A DNA stretch of 64,000 nucleotides from NCBI GenBank assembly GCA_024697405.1, contig JAILFU010000171.1, positions 36,855 to 100,854 of the forward strand. The letters run 5' to 3'. The notes beneath the pieces are model-generated. The model did not search any database, was not told the origin of the DNA, and saw only the letters and a list, made by a program, of their open reading frames with translations. How positions within the stretch are numbered: position 1 is the first letter of the stretch; each line of letters starts with the position of its first letter. The DNA is from Prevotella sp. (GTDB lineage Bacteria; Bacteroidota; Bacteroidia; Bacteroidales; Bacteroidaceae). Both the position numbers and the translations under genes were made by a program. This document shows, piece after piece, positions 8,543 through 17,157 of this stretch.

Positions 8543-9481
8543 ATGAAATACGGAATTATTGGGACAGGAGCCATCGGTGGCTACTATGGTGCCCGGCTCG
8601 CACAAAGCGGGCAGGAGGTGCACTTCCTGCTGCATAGTGATTATGATTATGTGTGTGAGCATGGGCTGCAGGTAGATTCCTGCAACGGCTCGTTCCATCT
8701 GGACAAGCCGCATGTTTACAATTCTACAGCCGACATGCCGCCGTGCGACGTGGTGCTGGTGTGCCTGAAAAGCATCAACAACCACAAGCTCCGCGAGCTG
8801 CTGCCGCCATTGCTCCCTGCCCCGTCCGCCGACAGTCCGACGTACTCCGCTGGCCCGCTGGTTGTATTGATTCAGAACGGCATCGGCGTGGAGCAGGATG
8901 TGCAGGCCATGTTCCCCGGCCTACAGCTGGCAGCGGGACTGGCCTTTATCTGCTCGGCCAAAACGGAGCCGGGGCGCATTAACCACCAATGCTACGGACA
9001 GATGAATCTGGGCAACTACTCCTGCCGTAACGAGGCCCGGCTGGAACAGGTAGTAGCCGACTTCAACGCCGCTGGCGTGAAGGCCGGTCTGGTGGAATAC
9101 AACGAAGCCCGCTGGAAGAAAGCAGTATGGAATATGCCTTTTAACGGCATGACCGTTGCCTTGAACACGCGTACCGACCTGCTCCTGGGTAATCCTGCCA
9201 CCCGCAGGCTTATCCGTGAGCAGATGATGGAGGTGATTGGTGCCGCCCGCCATCTGGGGGTGACAGGTATAGACGAGTCGTTTGCCGAGCTGATGATGAA
9301 GATGACCGACGAGATGACGCCTTACTCGCCTTCCATGAAACTGGACTTCGACTTCCACCGCCCCATGGAGATACATTATCTTTATACACGGCCCATAGAA
9401 ATAGCCAGAGAGGCTGGTTTCGACATGCCCCGTCTGGCTATGCTGGAAGCCGAACTCCGGTTCCTGGAAAACCCCTCCTAA
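8543..9481 (+). CDS. panE: 2-dehydropantoate 2-reductase family protein
   Basis: The 312-aa protein starts at ATG 8543 because MKYGIIGTGAIGGYYGARL places the GxGxxG NADPH-binding loop at residues 7-12; a GTG nine bases earlier is possible. The DVVLVCLKSINN and VLIQNGIGVEQ segments and the helical C-terminal domain with KAVWNMPFNGM fit ApbA/PanE, which reduces ketopantoate to pantoate in coenzyme A synthesis. It follows two GH43 genes and lies 20 kb from panC-panD, so its natural substrate could be another 2-oxoacid. It ends just before a G-rich hairpin facing nagB. Confidence 0.8.
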   Translation: MKYGIIGTGAIGGYYGARLAQSGQEVHFLLHSDYDYVCEHGLQVDSCNGSFHLDKPHVYNSTADMPPCDVVLVCLKSINNHKLRELLPPLLPAPSADSPTYSAGPLVVLIQNGIGVEQDVQAMFPGLQLAAGLAFICSAKTEPGRINHQCYGQMNLGNYSCRNEARLEQVVADFNAAGVKAGLVEYNEARWKKAVWNMPFNGMTVALNTRTDLLLGNPATRRLIREQMMEVIGAARHLGVTGIDESFAELMMKMTDEMTPYSPSMKLDFDFHRPMEIHYLYTRPIEIAREAGFDMPRLAMLEAELRFLENPS

Positions 9482-9485
9482 TCTC

Positions 9486-9538
9486 CCCGAAGGGTAGGGA
9501 TTACCCCCCTCCCCTTTGGGGAGGGGATGGGGGAGGGG
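9486..9538. terminator. G-rich hairpin between convergent genes, G-quadruplex motif
   Basis: CCCCTCCCC (9506-9514) pairs with GGGGAGGGG (9518-9526) around TTT. The plus strand then reads GGGG-A-GGGG-AT-GGGGG-A-GGGG (9518-9538), four G-runs with one- or two-base loops. It lies between the convergent stops of the panE-like gene (9481) and nagB (9540). Composition resembles the arms of the MITE-like element, so it may be a remnant serving as a bidirectional terminator. Confidence 0.55.
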
Positions 9539-9539
9539 T

Positions 9540-10334
9540 TTACAGCAGATTATCTTTCTCTATGTCCTTGAAGTAGCGGTAGGTACCAACCTTCAGTTCG
9601 TCGCAGGCGGCATCGTCGGCCACGATGATGCCGTGCTGGTGCATCTGGAGGGCTGAGATGGTCCACATGTGGTTCACGCTGCCTTCAATGGCGGCCTGCA
9701 AGGCGCGGCACTTGGCATGTCCGTTCACCAGAATCATCACTTCCTTGGCTGCCATCACAGTACCTACGCCGACAGTAAGCGCCGTCTTGGGCACCTTGTT
9801 GATGTCGCCCTCGAAGAAGCGGCTGTTGGCGATGATGGTGTCGGTGGTCAAGGTTTTCTGACGAGTGCGGCTGGTGAGCGACGAACCCGGCTCGTTGAAT
9901 GCGATGTGACCGTCGGGGCCTATGCCGCCGAGGAAGAGGTCGATACCGCCGGCCTCCTCAATCATCTGCTCGTAGTGGGCGCACTCGGCAGCCAGGTCGG
10001 GAGCGTTGCCGTTGAGAATGTGAATGTTCTCCTTCGGGCAGTCGATATGGTTGAACAGATTGGTGAACATGAATGAGTGGTAGCTCTCAGGATGCTCCTC
10101 GGGCAGACCCACATATTCGTCCATGTTGAAGGTGAGCACATGCTTGAAGCTGACTCGTCCCTCCTGACATGCTTTCACCAGTGCCCGATACATGCCGATG
10201 GGGCTGCTGCCTGTGGGGAGTCCAAGCACGAAGGGCTTCTCTGCCGTTGGCTTTGCGGCGTTGATACGTTCAATGACATGATTTGCTGCCCATTGCGACA
10301 TCAAATCGTAGTTCGGTTCAATGATAACTCTCAT
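9540..10334 (-). CDS. nagB: Glucosamine-6-phosphate deaminase
   Basis: The 264-aa product begins [20 protein letters not shown]; the upstream in-frame extension has no family similarity. Family hallmarks are visible: [16 protein letters not shown] (phosphate loop), [17 protein letters not shown] (catalytic Asp), [21 protein letters not shown] (active-site His) and the lid region before [22 protein letters not shown]. NagB converts glucosamine-6-phosphate to fructose-6-phosphate and ammonia, opposing GlmS, which is also in this window at 25.2-27.0 kb. It is the last gene of a likely fumarase-protease-nagB transcript, 34 bp after the protease stop. Confidence 0.95.
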   Translation of the reverse strand: MRVIIEPNYDLMSQWAANHVIERINAAKPTAEKPFVLGLPTGSSPIGMYRALVKACQEGRVSFKHVLTFNMDEYVGLPEEHPESYHSFMFTNLFNHIDCPKENIHILNGNAPDLAAECAHYEQMIEEAGGIDLFLGGIGPDGHIAFNEPGSSLTSRTRQKTLTTDTIIANSRFFEGDINKVPKTALTVGVGTVMAAKEVMILVNGHAKCRALQAAIEGSVNHMWTISALQMHQHGIIVADDAACDELKVGTYRYFKDIEKDNLL

Positions 10335-10368
10335 AATTGTGTTGTTTAAATGAATTGTGTTTGTTAAT

Positions 10369-11862
10369 TTATCTAGAAAAGTATTTCTTTCCGTTCTTGA
10401 TGACCAGTCCGTGATAGGAGGTGCTGACGCGGCGCCCTGTGAGGTCGTGGGCAGCATGTGTCCGTTCCGGCTGCTGCGCGCTCAGTTCCACAATGCCGCT
10501 CATTTCCTCGTTCATGAATAGGAACGACACCGTGGCATCATCGTTCTCCGTAATGTCGTTAATGGGCTTGGAGAGCAGGCCCGTGCCGCTGTAGGTCGTG
10601 GCGGCAGGAATGGAAGTGTCTGTAAACGAACGGTTTTCGGTAGAGTCGTTAAAAAATGGATAGGCTGTCCCGCTGAGGTAAAGGCTGTGCCCGCCTGTAT
10701 GTGTGCTACCGTCGCCGATGATGTCTTCCCAGTCGTTGTAGTCCATGTTGTCGGCATGCACCAGTTCGTAGCGGTGGTGGTTAGGATTGTTGTTCACGTT
10801 GTTGGCGTTCCAAATCGAGGCGTTGTAGTCCACATGGCTGATGAGCAGTCCATGTCCTGGAGTGCGCAAGTCCCAACCGTTCCATTGGCGGTTTTCCAGC
10901 AGGAAGAACTCGTTGGTGTTGTCTGTTCGGATGATGTATGCCTTGCCGCCTTCAGCCAGAGGCTTCAGCCCCTCTATCGTGGCTGGCATGTCGAGTTCCT
11001 CTGGCTTCAGCCATCCTAGTAGCATCTTCTCATGCGCAGAATAGTTGGGCGGACACCAGCCGTTGTTTACAAAGTTTCCGCCGTCCATCAGATCCCACTC
11101 GTCCACTATAGAGTATTCGTCGCCCCTAGTGGGGTAGAGGTCGGGCAGGCCCAGCGTATGGCTGTACTCATGGCAGATGGTGCCTATGCCGCAGGAACGA
11201 TTATTCGTCCACAGTTCGGCACTGGCAGAACAATCGCGCATAGTGATTCCGTTCACCGTGACTGAGGATATGGTGCTCGTGTTTGGCCAGATGCAGCCTT
11301 TTGTGGCGTCTGACGACTCGTTGCCTCCGTAGCCGGCATAGATGAAGACGATGGCTTCTGCACGTCCCGCTCTATCCCAAACATAGGGACTGAAGTCTAC
11401 GCCCAGCGAGTCGGCTGCCAGTTGCAGGGCTTCCCTGAAAGCATTGGCGCCATAGTTGCCATACGTTGTGTTTCCGTTCGCCAGCTTGACAGGGCCGTAG
11501 ATGTCGAAATGGGGCTTGAACAGTCCTGACGACTGTTGGCGGAAATAGTCGGCCACGCAGCCGGGGCCTCTGCCCTCGTTGTAGCCCTCTTCGTTGAAGA
11601 TGCGGTTGTAGAAGTCCTGCGGGTCTTCGCAGGAGAAGTCCTTGTTGGAAAAAGATACCAGCACTACCGCTACAGGATAGACCCGCGTGGAGTCCCAGTC
11701 TGTTTTCAACTGGGCAAGCTGGTACCCACGGCTGGCTCCCCCCACCGCTTCATGGGTAGGCTGGGCTTCCAGGCAGTCATAATGCAGAAATCTCCTGCCC
11801 TGGGCTGAAGAACCTAGGGGCAGGAGAGTAAGGAATGAAATCAGGAATGTTCTTATTTGCAT
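10369..11862 (-). CDS. Secreted M6-family metalloprotease
   Basis: I take the ATG at 11862, which opens a signal peptide ([16 protein letters not shown], cleavage near SSA-Q) and overlaps the fumarase stop by 10 bp; a GTG at 11871 is the alternative. The zinc signature [12 protein letters not shown] (HExxHxxGxxD) lies near residues 231-241. YGTYGNYG-type aromatic segments, [18 protein letters not shown] and YDxNDWED-like strands fit M6 peptidases (immune inhibitor A group). The C-terminus HDLTGRRV...[13 protein letters not shown] matches the Prevotella-type terminal motif of the first two genes. It probably degrades extracellular protein. Overlap with the fumarase gene implies coupled translation, which is functionally odd. 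Confidence 0.85.
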   Translation of the reverse strand: MQIRTFLISFLTLLPLGSSAQGRRFLHYDCLEAQPTHEAVGGASRGYQLAQLKTDWDSTRVYPVAVVLVSFSNKDFSCEDPQDFYNRIFNEEGYNEGRGPGCVADYFRQQSSGLFKPHFDIYGPVKLANGNTTYGNYGANAFREALQLAADSLGVDFSPYVWDRAGRAEAIVFIYAGYGGNESSDATKGCIWPNTSTISSVTVNGITMRDCSASAELWTNNRSCGIGTICHEYSHTLGLPDLYPTRGDEYSIVDEWDLMDGGNFVNNGWCPPNYSAHEKMLLGWLKPEELDMPATIEGLKPLAEGGKAYIIRTDNTNEFFLLENRQWNGWDLRTPGHGLLISHVDYNASIWNANNVNNNPNHHRYELVHADNMDYNDWEDIIGDGSTHTGGHSLYLSGTAYPFFNDSTENRSFTDTSIPAATTYSGTGLLSKPINDITENDDATVSFLFMNEEMSGIVELSAQQPERTHAAHDLTGRRVSTSYHGLVIKNGKKYFSR

Positions 11863-13502
11863 TTGGGACACCAGGGTTTCAAGGTCTTGAAGTAGTCGTT
11901 GCCCTTGTCGTCTACGAGAATAAAGGCGGGGAAATCCACGACGTCAATCTTCCAGATGGCCTCCATGCCCAGTTCAGGATATTCTACACACTCAATAGAT
12001 TTGATGCTGCTTTGACTGAGCACGGCAGCCACGCCGCCGATGCTGCCCAGGTAGAAGCCGCCATGCTTCTGGCAGGCGTCGGTCACCACTTGCGAGCGGT
12101 TGCCCTTGGCAATCATCACCAATGAGGCGCCGAGGCTCTGGAACTCGTCCACGTAGGGATCCATGCGGTTGGCCGTCGTGGGTCCCATCGAGCCGCAGGG
12201 ATAGCCCTCCGGCGTCTTGGCAGGACCGGCATAGAGCACGGGATATTTCTTGAAGTATTCAGGCATCTCCTCACCGGCGTCGATGCGGGCTTTCAGCTTG
12301 GCGTGGGCAATGTCGCGGGCTACGATGATCGTGCCCTTCAGGTTCACCCTCGTGGAAACGGGATATTTCGACAGTTCCTTGCGGACGGCGTCGATGCCCT
12401 CGTTCAGGTCTATCTCAATGGTGTTCTGTCCCTCGCCGGCCTTGGCGTATTCTGCGGGAATCAGCTCTGTGGGGTTCGAGTCCATCTGCTCCAGCCAGAT
12501 GCCGTCGCGGTTGATCTTGGCTTTGATGTTGCGGTCGGCCGAGCAGCTCACACCCATGCCGATGGGGCAGCTGGCACCGTGGCGCGGCAGACGGACGACG
12601 CGGATGTCATGAGCCAGATACTTGCCGCCAAACTGTGCACCCAACCCAATCTTCTGAGCTTCCAGCAGCAGCTTCTGCTCCAGGTCGACGTCGCGGAAGG
12701 CACGCCCTGTCTCGTCGCCCGTAGTGGGCAGCGAGTCGTAGTACTTGATGCTGGCCAGCTTCACGGTGAGCAGGTTCTTCTCAGCCGAGGTGCCGCCGAT
12801 GACGAAGGCGATGTGGTAGGGCGGGCAGGCAGCTGTGCCCAGGCTCTTCATCTTCTCCACGAGGAAGGGAATCAGCGTCCCCTCGTTCTGGATGGTGGCC
12901 TTGGTCATGGGGTAGAAATAGGTCTTGTTGGCAGAGCCGCCGCCCTTGGCCACGAAGACGAAGCGGTATTCGGCACCCTCGGTGGCCTCGATGTCAATCT
13001 GTGCAGGCAGGTTGCAGCGGGTGTTCACCTCGTCGTACATGTTGAGCGGGGCATTCTGCGAATAGCGTAAGTTGTCCTGTGTAAAGGTGTTAAACACTCC
13101 TAGTGAAAGTGCTTCTTCATCTTCGAAGCCCGTCCACACCTGCTGACCTTTCTCGCCGTGGATGATGGCAGTACCGGTGTCCTGGCAGAAGGGCAGTATG
13201 CCGCGAGCGGCCACCTCTGCGTTGCGCAGGAACTGCAGGGCCACGTACTTGTCGTTGTCGCTGGCATCGGGGTCGTTCAGTATCTGAGCCACCTGCAGGT
13301 TATGCTCGCGGCGAAGCATGAACTCCACGTCGTGGAAGGCCTGCTGGGCTAGCAGCGTAAGAGCCTCCTTAGAAACTTTGATGATTTCTTTTCCCTCAAA
13401 CTGCGCGGTGGTCACGCCATCCTTTGAAAGCAGTCTGTACTCTGTCTTGTCCTCGCCCAGCTGGAACATTGGGGCGTACTTGAATGCGGGTGTTGTAGCC
13501 AT
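11853..13502 (-). CDS. fum: Class I (iron-sulfur) fumarate hydratase
   Basis: The 549-aa length and arrangement match class I fumarases: an N-terminal domain with [18 protein letters not shown] (a likely cluster Cys), [41 protein letters not shown], and a C-terminal domain with [23 protein letters not shown] and [23 protein letters not shown]. The enzyme interconverts fumarate and malate in the reductive branch used by Bacteroidales for succinate production. A TACTTTTG -7 box lies just upstream. It is followed with a 10-bp overlap by the M6 protease gene. Confidence 0.95.
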   Translation of the reverse strand: MATTPAFKYAPMFQLGEDKTEYRLLSKDGVTTAQFEGKEIIKVSKEALTLLAQQAFHDVEFMLRREHNLQVAQILNDPDASDNDKYVALQFLRNAEVAARGILPFCQDTGTAIIHGEKGQQVWTGFEDEEALSLGVFNTFTQDNLRYSQNAPLNMYDEVNTRCNLPAQIDIEATEGAEYRFVFVAKGGGSANKTYFYPMTKATIQNEGTLIPFLVEKMKSLGTAACPPYHIAFVIGGTSAEKNLLTVKLASIKYYDSLPTTGDETGRAFRDVDLEQKLLLEAQKIGLGAQFGGKYLAHDIRVVRLPRHGASCPIGMGVSCSADRNIKAKINRDGIWLEQMDSNPTELIPAEYAKAGEGQNTIEIDLNEGIDAVRKELSKYPVSTRVNLKGTIIVARDIAHAKLKARIDAGEEMPEYFKKYPVLYAGPAKTPEGYPCGSMGPTTANRMDPYVDEFQSLGASLVMIAKGNRSQVVTDACQKHGGFYLGSIGGVAAVLSQSSIKSIECVEYPELGMEAIWKIDVVDFPAFILVDDKGNDYFKTLKPWCPKCK

Positions 13503-13529
13503 AATATCTTTTTTTTAGTTTTTCGCTTG

Positions 13530-13537
13530 CAAAAGTA
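13530..13537 (-). promoter_or_regulatory. -7 box for fumarase transcript
   Basis: On the minus strand the sequence reads TACTTTTGCA, fitting TAnnTTTG, 27 bp before the fumarase start codon. Confidence 0.55.
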
Positions 13538-13540
13538 CAC

Positions 13541-13576
13541 AAAAAATGCCGAAAGCACAAAACTTTCGGCATTTTT
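13541..13576 (-). terminator. Intrinsic terminator after mrp
   Basis: AAAAAATGCCGAAAG (13541-13555) pairs with CTTTCGGCATTTTT (13563-13576). On the minus strand the stem is followed by a T-run immediately after the mrp stop codon. Confidence 0.75.
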
Positions 13577-13580
13577 CTTT

Positions 13581-14678
13581 CTACTTTTTCTTTCCGTTCC
13601 TGTTCACCACCGTGACCACTGCCTGAGCCAGGTTTAGGAAAGCCTGTCCCGACATCGAGTCGGCATTGGCGGCCACAGGCGTTCCCTCGTCGCCGTTGTC
13701 ACAGACGCTCTGCACCAGCGGCAGCTGTGCCAGCAAGGGGAGCTTCATCTCTTCGGCCAGTCGCTTGCAGCCTTCTCGTCCGAAGATGTAGTAGCGGTTC
13801 TGGGGCAGCTCGGCAGGCGTGAACCACGCCATGTTCTCCACCAGCCCCAGGATGGGCACCTGTACTTTCTCGTTCTGGTACATATCTATGCCTTTACGGG
13901 CATCGGCCAGCGCCACCTGCTGCGGTGTGGAGACGATGACGGCACCTGTGAGCTTCAGCGTCTGCAACAGCGTGAGATGGATGTCGCTGGTGCCCGGCGG
14001 CGTGTCGAGGATGAGATAGTCCAGCTCTCCCCAGTCGGCGTCGGCAATGAGTTGCTTCAGCGCGTTGCAGGCCATGCCGCCGCGCCACAGCGTCGCCGTG
14101 CTGGGGGCGACGAAGAAGCCGATGCTCAGCATCTTGATGCCATATTTCTCAACAGGCACGATGAGGTCGCGTCCGTCCTTGTTCACGGCATACACTTGTT
14201 CGCCCTCCACGCCCAGCATCTTCGGGATGCTTGGACCGAAGATGTCGGTGTCGAGCAGGCCCACGCTGTAGCCCAGACGGGCCAACGCGACAGCCAGATT
14301 GACGGCCACGGTGCTCTTGCCCACGCCGCCCTTGCCGCTGCTCACGGCCACGATATGCTTTACGCCAGGCAGCAAGTCCTCGTCCTTGGGCCGGGGCTTC
14401 GATTTGTACTCGGTAATAATCTCTACGGCTACGTCCTGTCCGCAGTGGTAGTGGATGGCCGCTTCAGCGGCTTTCACGGTTGACTTCAGGAAAGGGTCGG
14501 TGTCGCGGGGAAATTCCAGCACCACCTTCACGCTCCAGTTCTTTCCCTCTTGCGGGGGATTGAGAGGGGCTACCACAGGCGTGTCGGCTACCATGCCGCT
14601 CTCTACCAGGTTTTTCTTCGTGCCCGCATACGTCACAGTGGCGAGCGCCTCCATAATCAGTTTCGGATAAAGGGCCAT
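13581..14678 (-). CDS. mrp: Mrp/NBP35-type iron-sulfur carrier ATPase
   Basis: This 365-aa protein has an N-terminal MIP18-like domain (about residues 1-90) fused to a P-loop ATPase. HIVAVSSGKGGVGKSTVAVNLAVAL is the deviant Walker A; LGLLDTDIFGPSIPKMLG and YLILDTPPGTSDIHLTLLQ are the matching switch segments. Mrp proteins carry Fe-S clusters to target enzymes. The C-terminal CxxC that usually holds the bridging cluster is absent: the expected place reads ENMAWFTPAELPQNRYYIFG. I recall the same loss in other Bacteroidetes, so it is probably lineage-wide. A -7 box lies at 14759-14766 and a terminator follows. The next gene codes for an Fe-S fumarase. Confidence 0.9.
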   Translation of the reverse strand: MALYPKLIMEALATVTYAGTKKNLVESGMVADTPVVAPLNPPQEGKNWSVKVVLEFPRDTDPFLKSTVKAAEAAIHYHCGQDVAVEIITEYKSKPRPKDEDLLPGVKHIVAVSSGKGGVGKSTVAVNLAVALARLGYSVGLLDTDIFGPSIPKMLGVEGEQVYAVNKDGRDLIVPVEKYGIKMLSIGFFVAPSTATLWRGGMACNALKQLIADADWGELDYLILDTPPGTSDIHLTLLQTLKLTGAVIVSTPQQVALADARKGIDMYQNEKVQVPILGLVENMAWFTPAELPQNRYYIFGREGCKRLAEEMKLPLLAQLPLVQSVCDNGDEGTPVAANADSMSGQAFLNLAQAVVTVVNRNGKKK

Positions 14679-14758
14679 GATTATTCTTTAATATATAATA
14701 ATGTAGGGTCTGTATTGTTATTATTCATGTTTGCTTTCGTTTAGCGAAAAGACAGCTG

Positions 14759-14766
14759 CAAAGGTA
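14759..14766 (-). promoter_or_regulatory. -7 box for mrp
   Basis: The minus strand reads TACCTTTGCA, matching TAnnTTTG, about 80 bp before the mrp start. Confidence 0.55.
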
Positions 14767-14852
14767 AGCAAAAGAATCTTTTTCGCCAAGTAAGCAAGTG
14801 TTAAAAGTAAACAAAAGACATTAACGCCTACACTTCGTTGAATATTTTTTCG

Positions 14853-14860
14853 TACCTTTG
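14853..14860 (+). promoter_or_regulatory. -7 box for NlpC/P60 gene
   Basis: TACCTTTGCA matches the Bacteroidetes -7 consensus, 61 bp upstream of the start at 14922. A short inverted repeat (GGCGCGGCA/TGCCGCGCC) follows in the leader. Confidence 0.55.
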
Positions 14861-14921
14861 CAAGCGTTTTAATCAGGCGCGGCATCTCGTGCCGCGCCTA
14901 TCAATTACCTAATAGCGAGTT

Positions 14922-15521
14922 ATGAGAAAGAATTTCTTTTGTGCCCTTACCGTGATGTGTCTTTCCTTTGGCTGTGCTTACGGCCAGAGCAAGCAGGAAG
15001 AGTCGAACGACGAACTGATCAATGAGCTGTTGTCCTACGGCGATGTGGACGACGAGGAGATTGGCAACTTCGACTTCATCTACCGCAATGGAGGCGAGTC
15101 GCTCGACTACGACGAACTGATGGCGGAGAACATCATCGATGAGGCCATATCCCATTTGGGAACCCGCTATGTCTATGGCTCGAAAGGCCCCAACTCGTTC
15201 GACTGCTCTGGTTTCACCAGCTATGTCTATAAGCACCAGAACGGCGTGTGGATTGGCGCCTCTTCCCGCGAGCAGTATGCCATCAACCAGCCCATCAAGC
15301 GCAGCGAGATGCAGGCAGGCGACCTGGTGTTCTTCACCTCCCCCCGCTCAGGACGAGGCGTGGGCCATGTGGGCATCGTCCTCGACTTCGACCCCATCAC
15401 CGACACTTTCTATTTCATCCATGCCTCGACAAAGGAAGGCGTGAAAATCAGCAAATCTACCGACGGCTATTATCAGAGACGCTATGTAGGCGTCAGGCGC
15501 CCCTTGCGGGCTACGCCCTGA
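14922..15521 (+). CDS. Secreted NlpC/P60 family peptidase (C40)
   Basis: A 199-aa protein with signal peptide (MRKNFFCALTVMCLSF, cleavage near AYG-Q), a short acidic region, and an NlpC/P60 domain from about residue 65. The catalytic triad is visible: Cys95 in FDCSGF, His149 in GHVGIVL and His167 in FIHAS. Such enzymes cleave stem peptides of peptidoglycan, usually the D-Glu-diamino acid bond. The start of a palindromic repeat lies 8 bp after its stop codon and runs into the next gene. Confidence 0.92.
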   Translation: MRKNFFCALTVMCLSFGCAYGQSKQEESNDELINELLSYGDVDDEEIGNFDFIYRNGGESLDYDELMAENIIDEAISHLGTRYVYGSKGPNSFDCSGFTSYVYKHQNGVWIGASSREQYAINQPIKRSEMQAGDLVFFTSPRSGRGVGHVGIVLDFDPITDTFYFIHASTKEGVKISKSTDGYYQRRYVGVRRPLRATP

Positions 15522-15529
15522 ATAGATAA

Positions 15530-15670
15530 CGGGCTGCGCCCTAAATGATAAATGATAAATGACAAATAAAAAATGCTGCGCGATGAAAAGACTAAATATT
15601 AGTAGAAAGATTTTTACGCCGCTAAGTTTATCATTTATCATTTTTCATTTATCATTTAGGGCGCAGCCCG
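15530..15670. repeat. Palindromic repeat spanning the start of the CapA gene (copy 1)
   Basis: The left arm begins CGGGCTGCGCCCTAAATGAT (15530-15549) and continues with ATAAATGAC-type repeats to about 15569. The right arm (15628-15670) ends ATCATTTAGGGCGCAGCCCG. Its middle contains AATGCTGCGCGATGAAAAGA with the CapA start codon, and its right arm is read as signal-peptide core (LSFIIFHLSFRAQP). The same arrangement recurs at 20090-20244. Confidence 0.8.
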
Positions 15671-16674
15671 CAGTAGCACAACCCGCTCCAGCTCAGTCCG
15701 ACACCCTGACCATTGCCATGGTGGGCGACGTGATGATGGGCACTACCTTTCCCAGCATGATGCTGCCCGAGGATGAGGGACGGCAGCTGTTTAAAGACGC
15801 TGCCGACATCCTGCTGCGTGCCGACCTCACCGTGGGCAACCTAGAGGGGACGCTCTGCGACGGCGGACAGTCGACCAAAGGCACAGGTCCCAATAGCTAT
15901 AGCTTCCGCACCCCCACCAGCTTCGCTCCGAGGCTGAAGGAGGTGGGCTTCGACTTTATGAGCATGGCCAACAACCACGCCAACGACTTCGGCCAGCAGG
16001 GCATCGAGAGTACCGAGCGCTGCCTGCGCGAACAGGGCATCCTGTTCAGCGGTATCGAGGGACGCGTGGAGAGCTGTGTCATCGAGCGTTGTGGAAAGAA
16101 GATAGGTCTCTGCGCCTTCGGTCATAACAGCTACACGCTGAAACACACCGACCTGAATGTAGTGGGCCGCATCGTCGACGACCTCGTCAGCAGCAGCGAC
16201 CTCGTCGTCGTCTCCTTCCACGGTGGTGCCGAAGGCCGCGACAAGAACCACTTGCCACAGGGCAGCGAGACCTTCCTGGGTGAAAACCGAGGCTCTCTGC
16301 GTGAGCTGGCACATTTCTGCATTGACCACGGAGCCGATGTGGTCTACGGTCACGGCCCTCATGTGCTGCGCTGCGCCGAGGTCTACAAAGACCGGTTCAT
16401 TGCCTACAGTCTTGGCAATTTCTGCACGCCCTATAACGTCAACTTGACAGCTATCTCGGGCTATGCCCCTTTGCTGGAAATCAAGATAGATCCCAGTGAC
16501 GGTCGTTTCCTCCAGGGACAGATACACCCCTTCATCCAGACCCGAGGGATAGGCCCCCGTGCCGACAAGTCGGGAGCCGTCATCCGCGAGATGAAGCAGC
16601 TCACCGAGACCGACGTGCCCCAGAGCCAGGCCCGCATCGACGACCAAGGCTGCATTCTTCTTAAGTCAGAATAA
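15583..16674 (+). CDS. CapA/PgsA-type metallophosphatase-fold secreted protein
   Basis: ATG 15583 is preferred over ATG 15559 because the conserved block AATGCTGYGYGATG ends exactly on it in both repeat copies. The signal peptide core is encoded by the palindromic repeat and ends near AVAQ. The mature protein matches the CapA family: IAMVGDVMMGTTFPS, VGNLEGTLCDGG, MANNHANDFGQQG, VVSFHGGAEGRD and VYGHGPHVLRCAEVY supply the metal-binding Asp, Asn and His residues of a calcineurin-like fold. CapA-like proteins are linked to capsule or polyglutamate synthesis; the role in Bacteroidales is unproven. A VanZ-like gene begins 19 bp downstream. Confidence 0.87.
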   Translation: MKRLNISRKIFTPLSLSFIIFHLSFRAQPAVAQPAPAQSDTLTIAMVGDVMMGTTFPSMMLPEDEGRQLFKDAADILLRADLTVGNLEGTLCDGGQSTKGTGPNSYSFRTPTSFAPRLKEVGFDFMSMANNHANDFGQQGIESTERCLREQGILFSGIEGRVESCVIERCGKKIGLCAFGHNSYTLKHTDLNVVGRIVDDLVSSSDLVVVSFHGGAEGRDKNHLPQGSETFLGENRGSLRELAHFCIDHGADVVYGHGPHVLRCAEVYKDRFIAYSLGNFCTPYNVNLTAISGYAPLLEIKIDPSDGRFLQGQIHPFIQTRGIGPRADKSGAVIREMKQLTETDVPQSQARIDDQGCILLKSE

Positions 16675-16693
16675 AAAGTAAGCAATAATCTTG

Positions 16694-17101
16694 ATGAATA
16701 CTTTCCGTCATTTGCTCCGCTGCTATCCGCTGACGCTTGTCTGTCTGGCACTCATCTGGTTTCTCTGCCTGTTTGGCCATATGCCGAAGACGCCGATGGA
16801 CGATGTGCCCTTCATCGACAAGTGGACGCATCTTGTGATGTACGGCGGCACCACGTCGGTGATGTGGTGGGAATACCTGCGCTGTCACAGCCGTCTGGAG
16901 TTCTGGAAACTCTTCCTCTTTGCCTTCCTTGGGCTCATCCTGATGAGCGGCTGCATAGAGCTTCTACAGGCTAACTGCACGACGACACGCTCGGGCGACT
17001 GGCTCGACTTCGTCGCCAACAGTCTGGGCGTGGTGCTCGGCACCCTTGTCGGTCTGACCATCCGCTGGCTGCGCAATAAAAAAACAAATAATAATAAATA
17101 A
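16694..17101 (+). CDS. VanZ-like small membrane protein
   Basis: The start is ATG 16694 (a TTG precedes it). This 135-aa protein has about four hydrophobic segments: YPLTLVCLALIWFLCLFG (near the N-terminus), a second around HLVMYGGTTSVMWW, a third LFLFAFLGLILMSGCIELLQ, and a last one SLGVVLGTLVGLTI. The pattern FIDKWTHLVMYGG...GCIELLQ...GDWLDFVANSLGV is typical of VanZ-like proteins, whose acidic and Asn residues line the membrane core. Function is unknown outside teicoplanin resistance clusters. It lies between the CapA gene and xth. Confidence 0.85.
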   Translation: MNTFRHLLRCYPLTLVCLALIWFLCLFGHMPKTPMDDVPFIDKWTHLVMYGGTTSVMWWEYLRCHSRLEFWKLFLFAFLGLILMSGCIELLQANCTTTRSGDWLDFVANSLGVVLGTLVGLTIRWLRNKKTNNNK

Positions 17102-17157
17102 AGAAAGCTCCCCTCATTCGCGTGGGAGGTAGAAGGGTTTTATAACTCCTAACTATT

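Noticed and set aside
11853..11871. Frameshift fusing fumarase and the M6 protease
   Set aside because: Both proteins have complete ends; the protease has its own signal peptide, so it is an ordinary gene overlap.
15348..15641. A 97-codon minus-strand frame with a convincing signal-peptide-like start
   Set aside because: The hydrophobic start is the other arm of the palindromic repeat; the rest is antisense to the NlpC gene.
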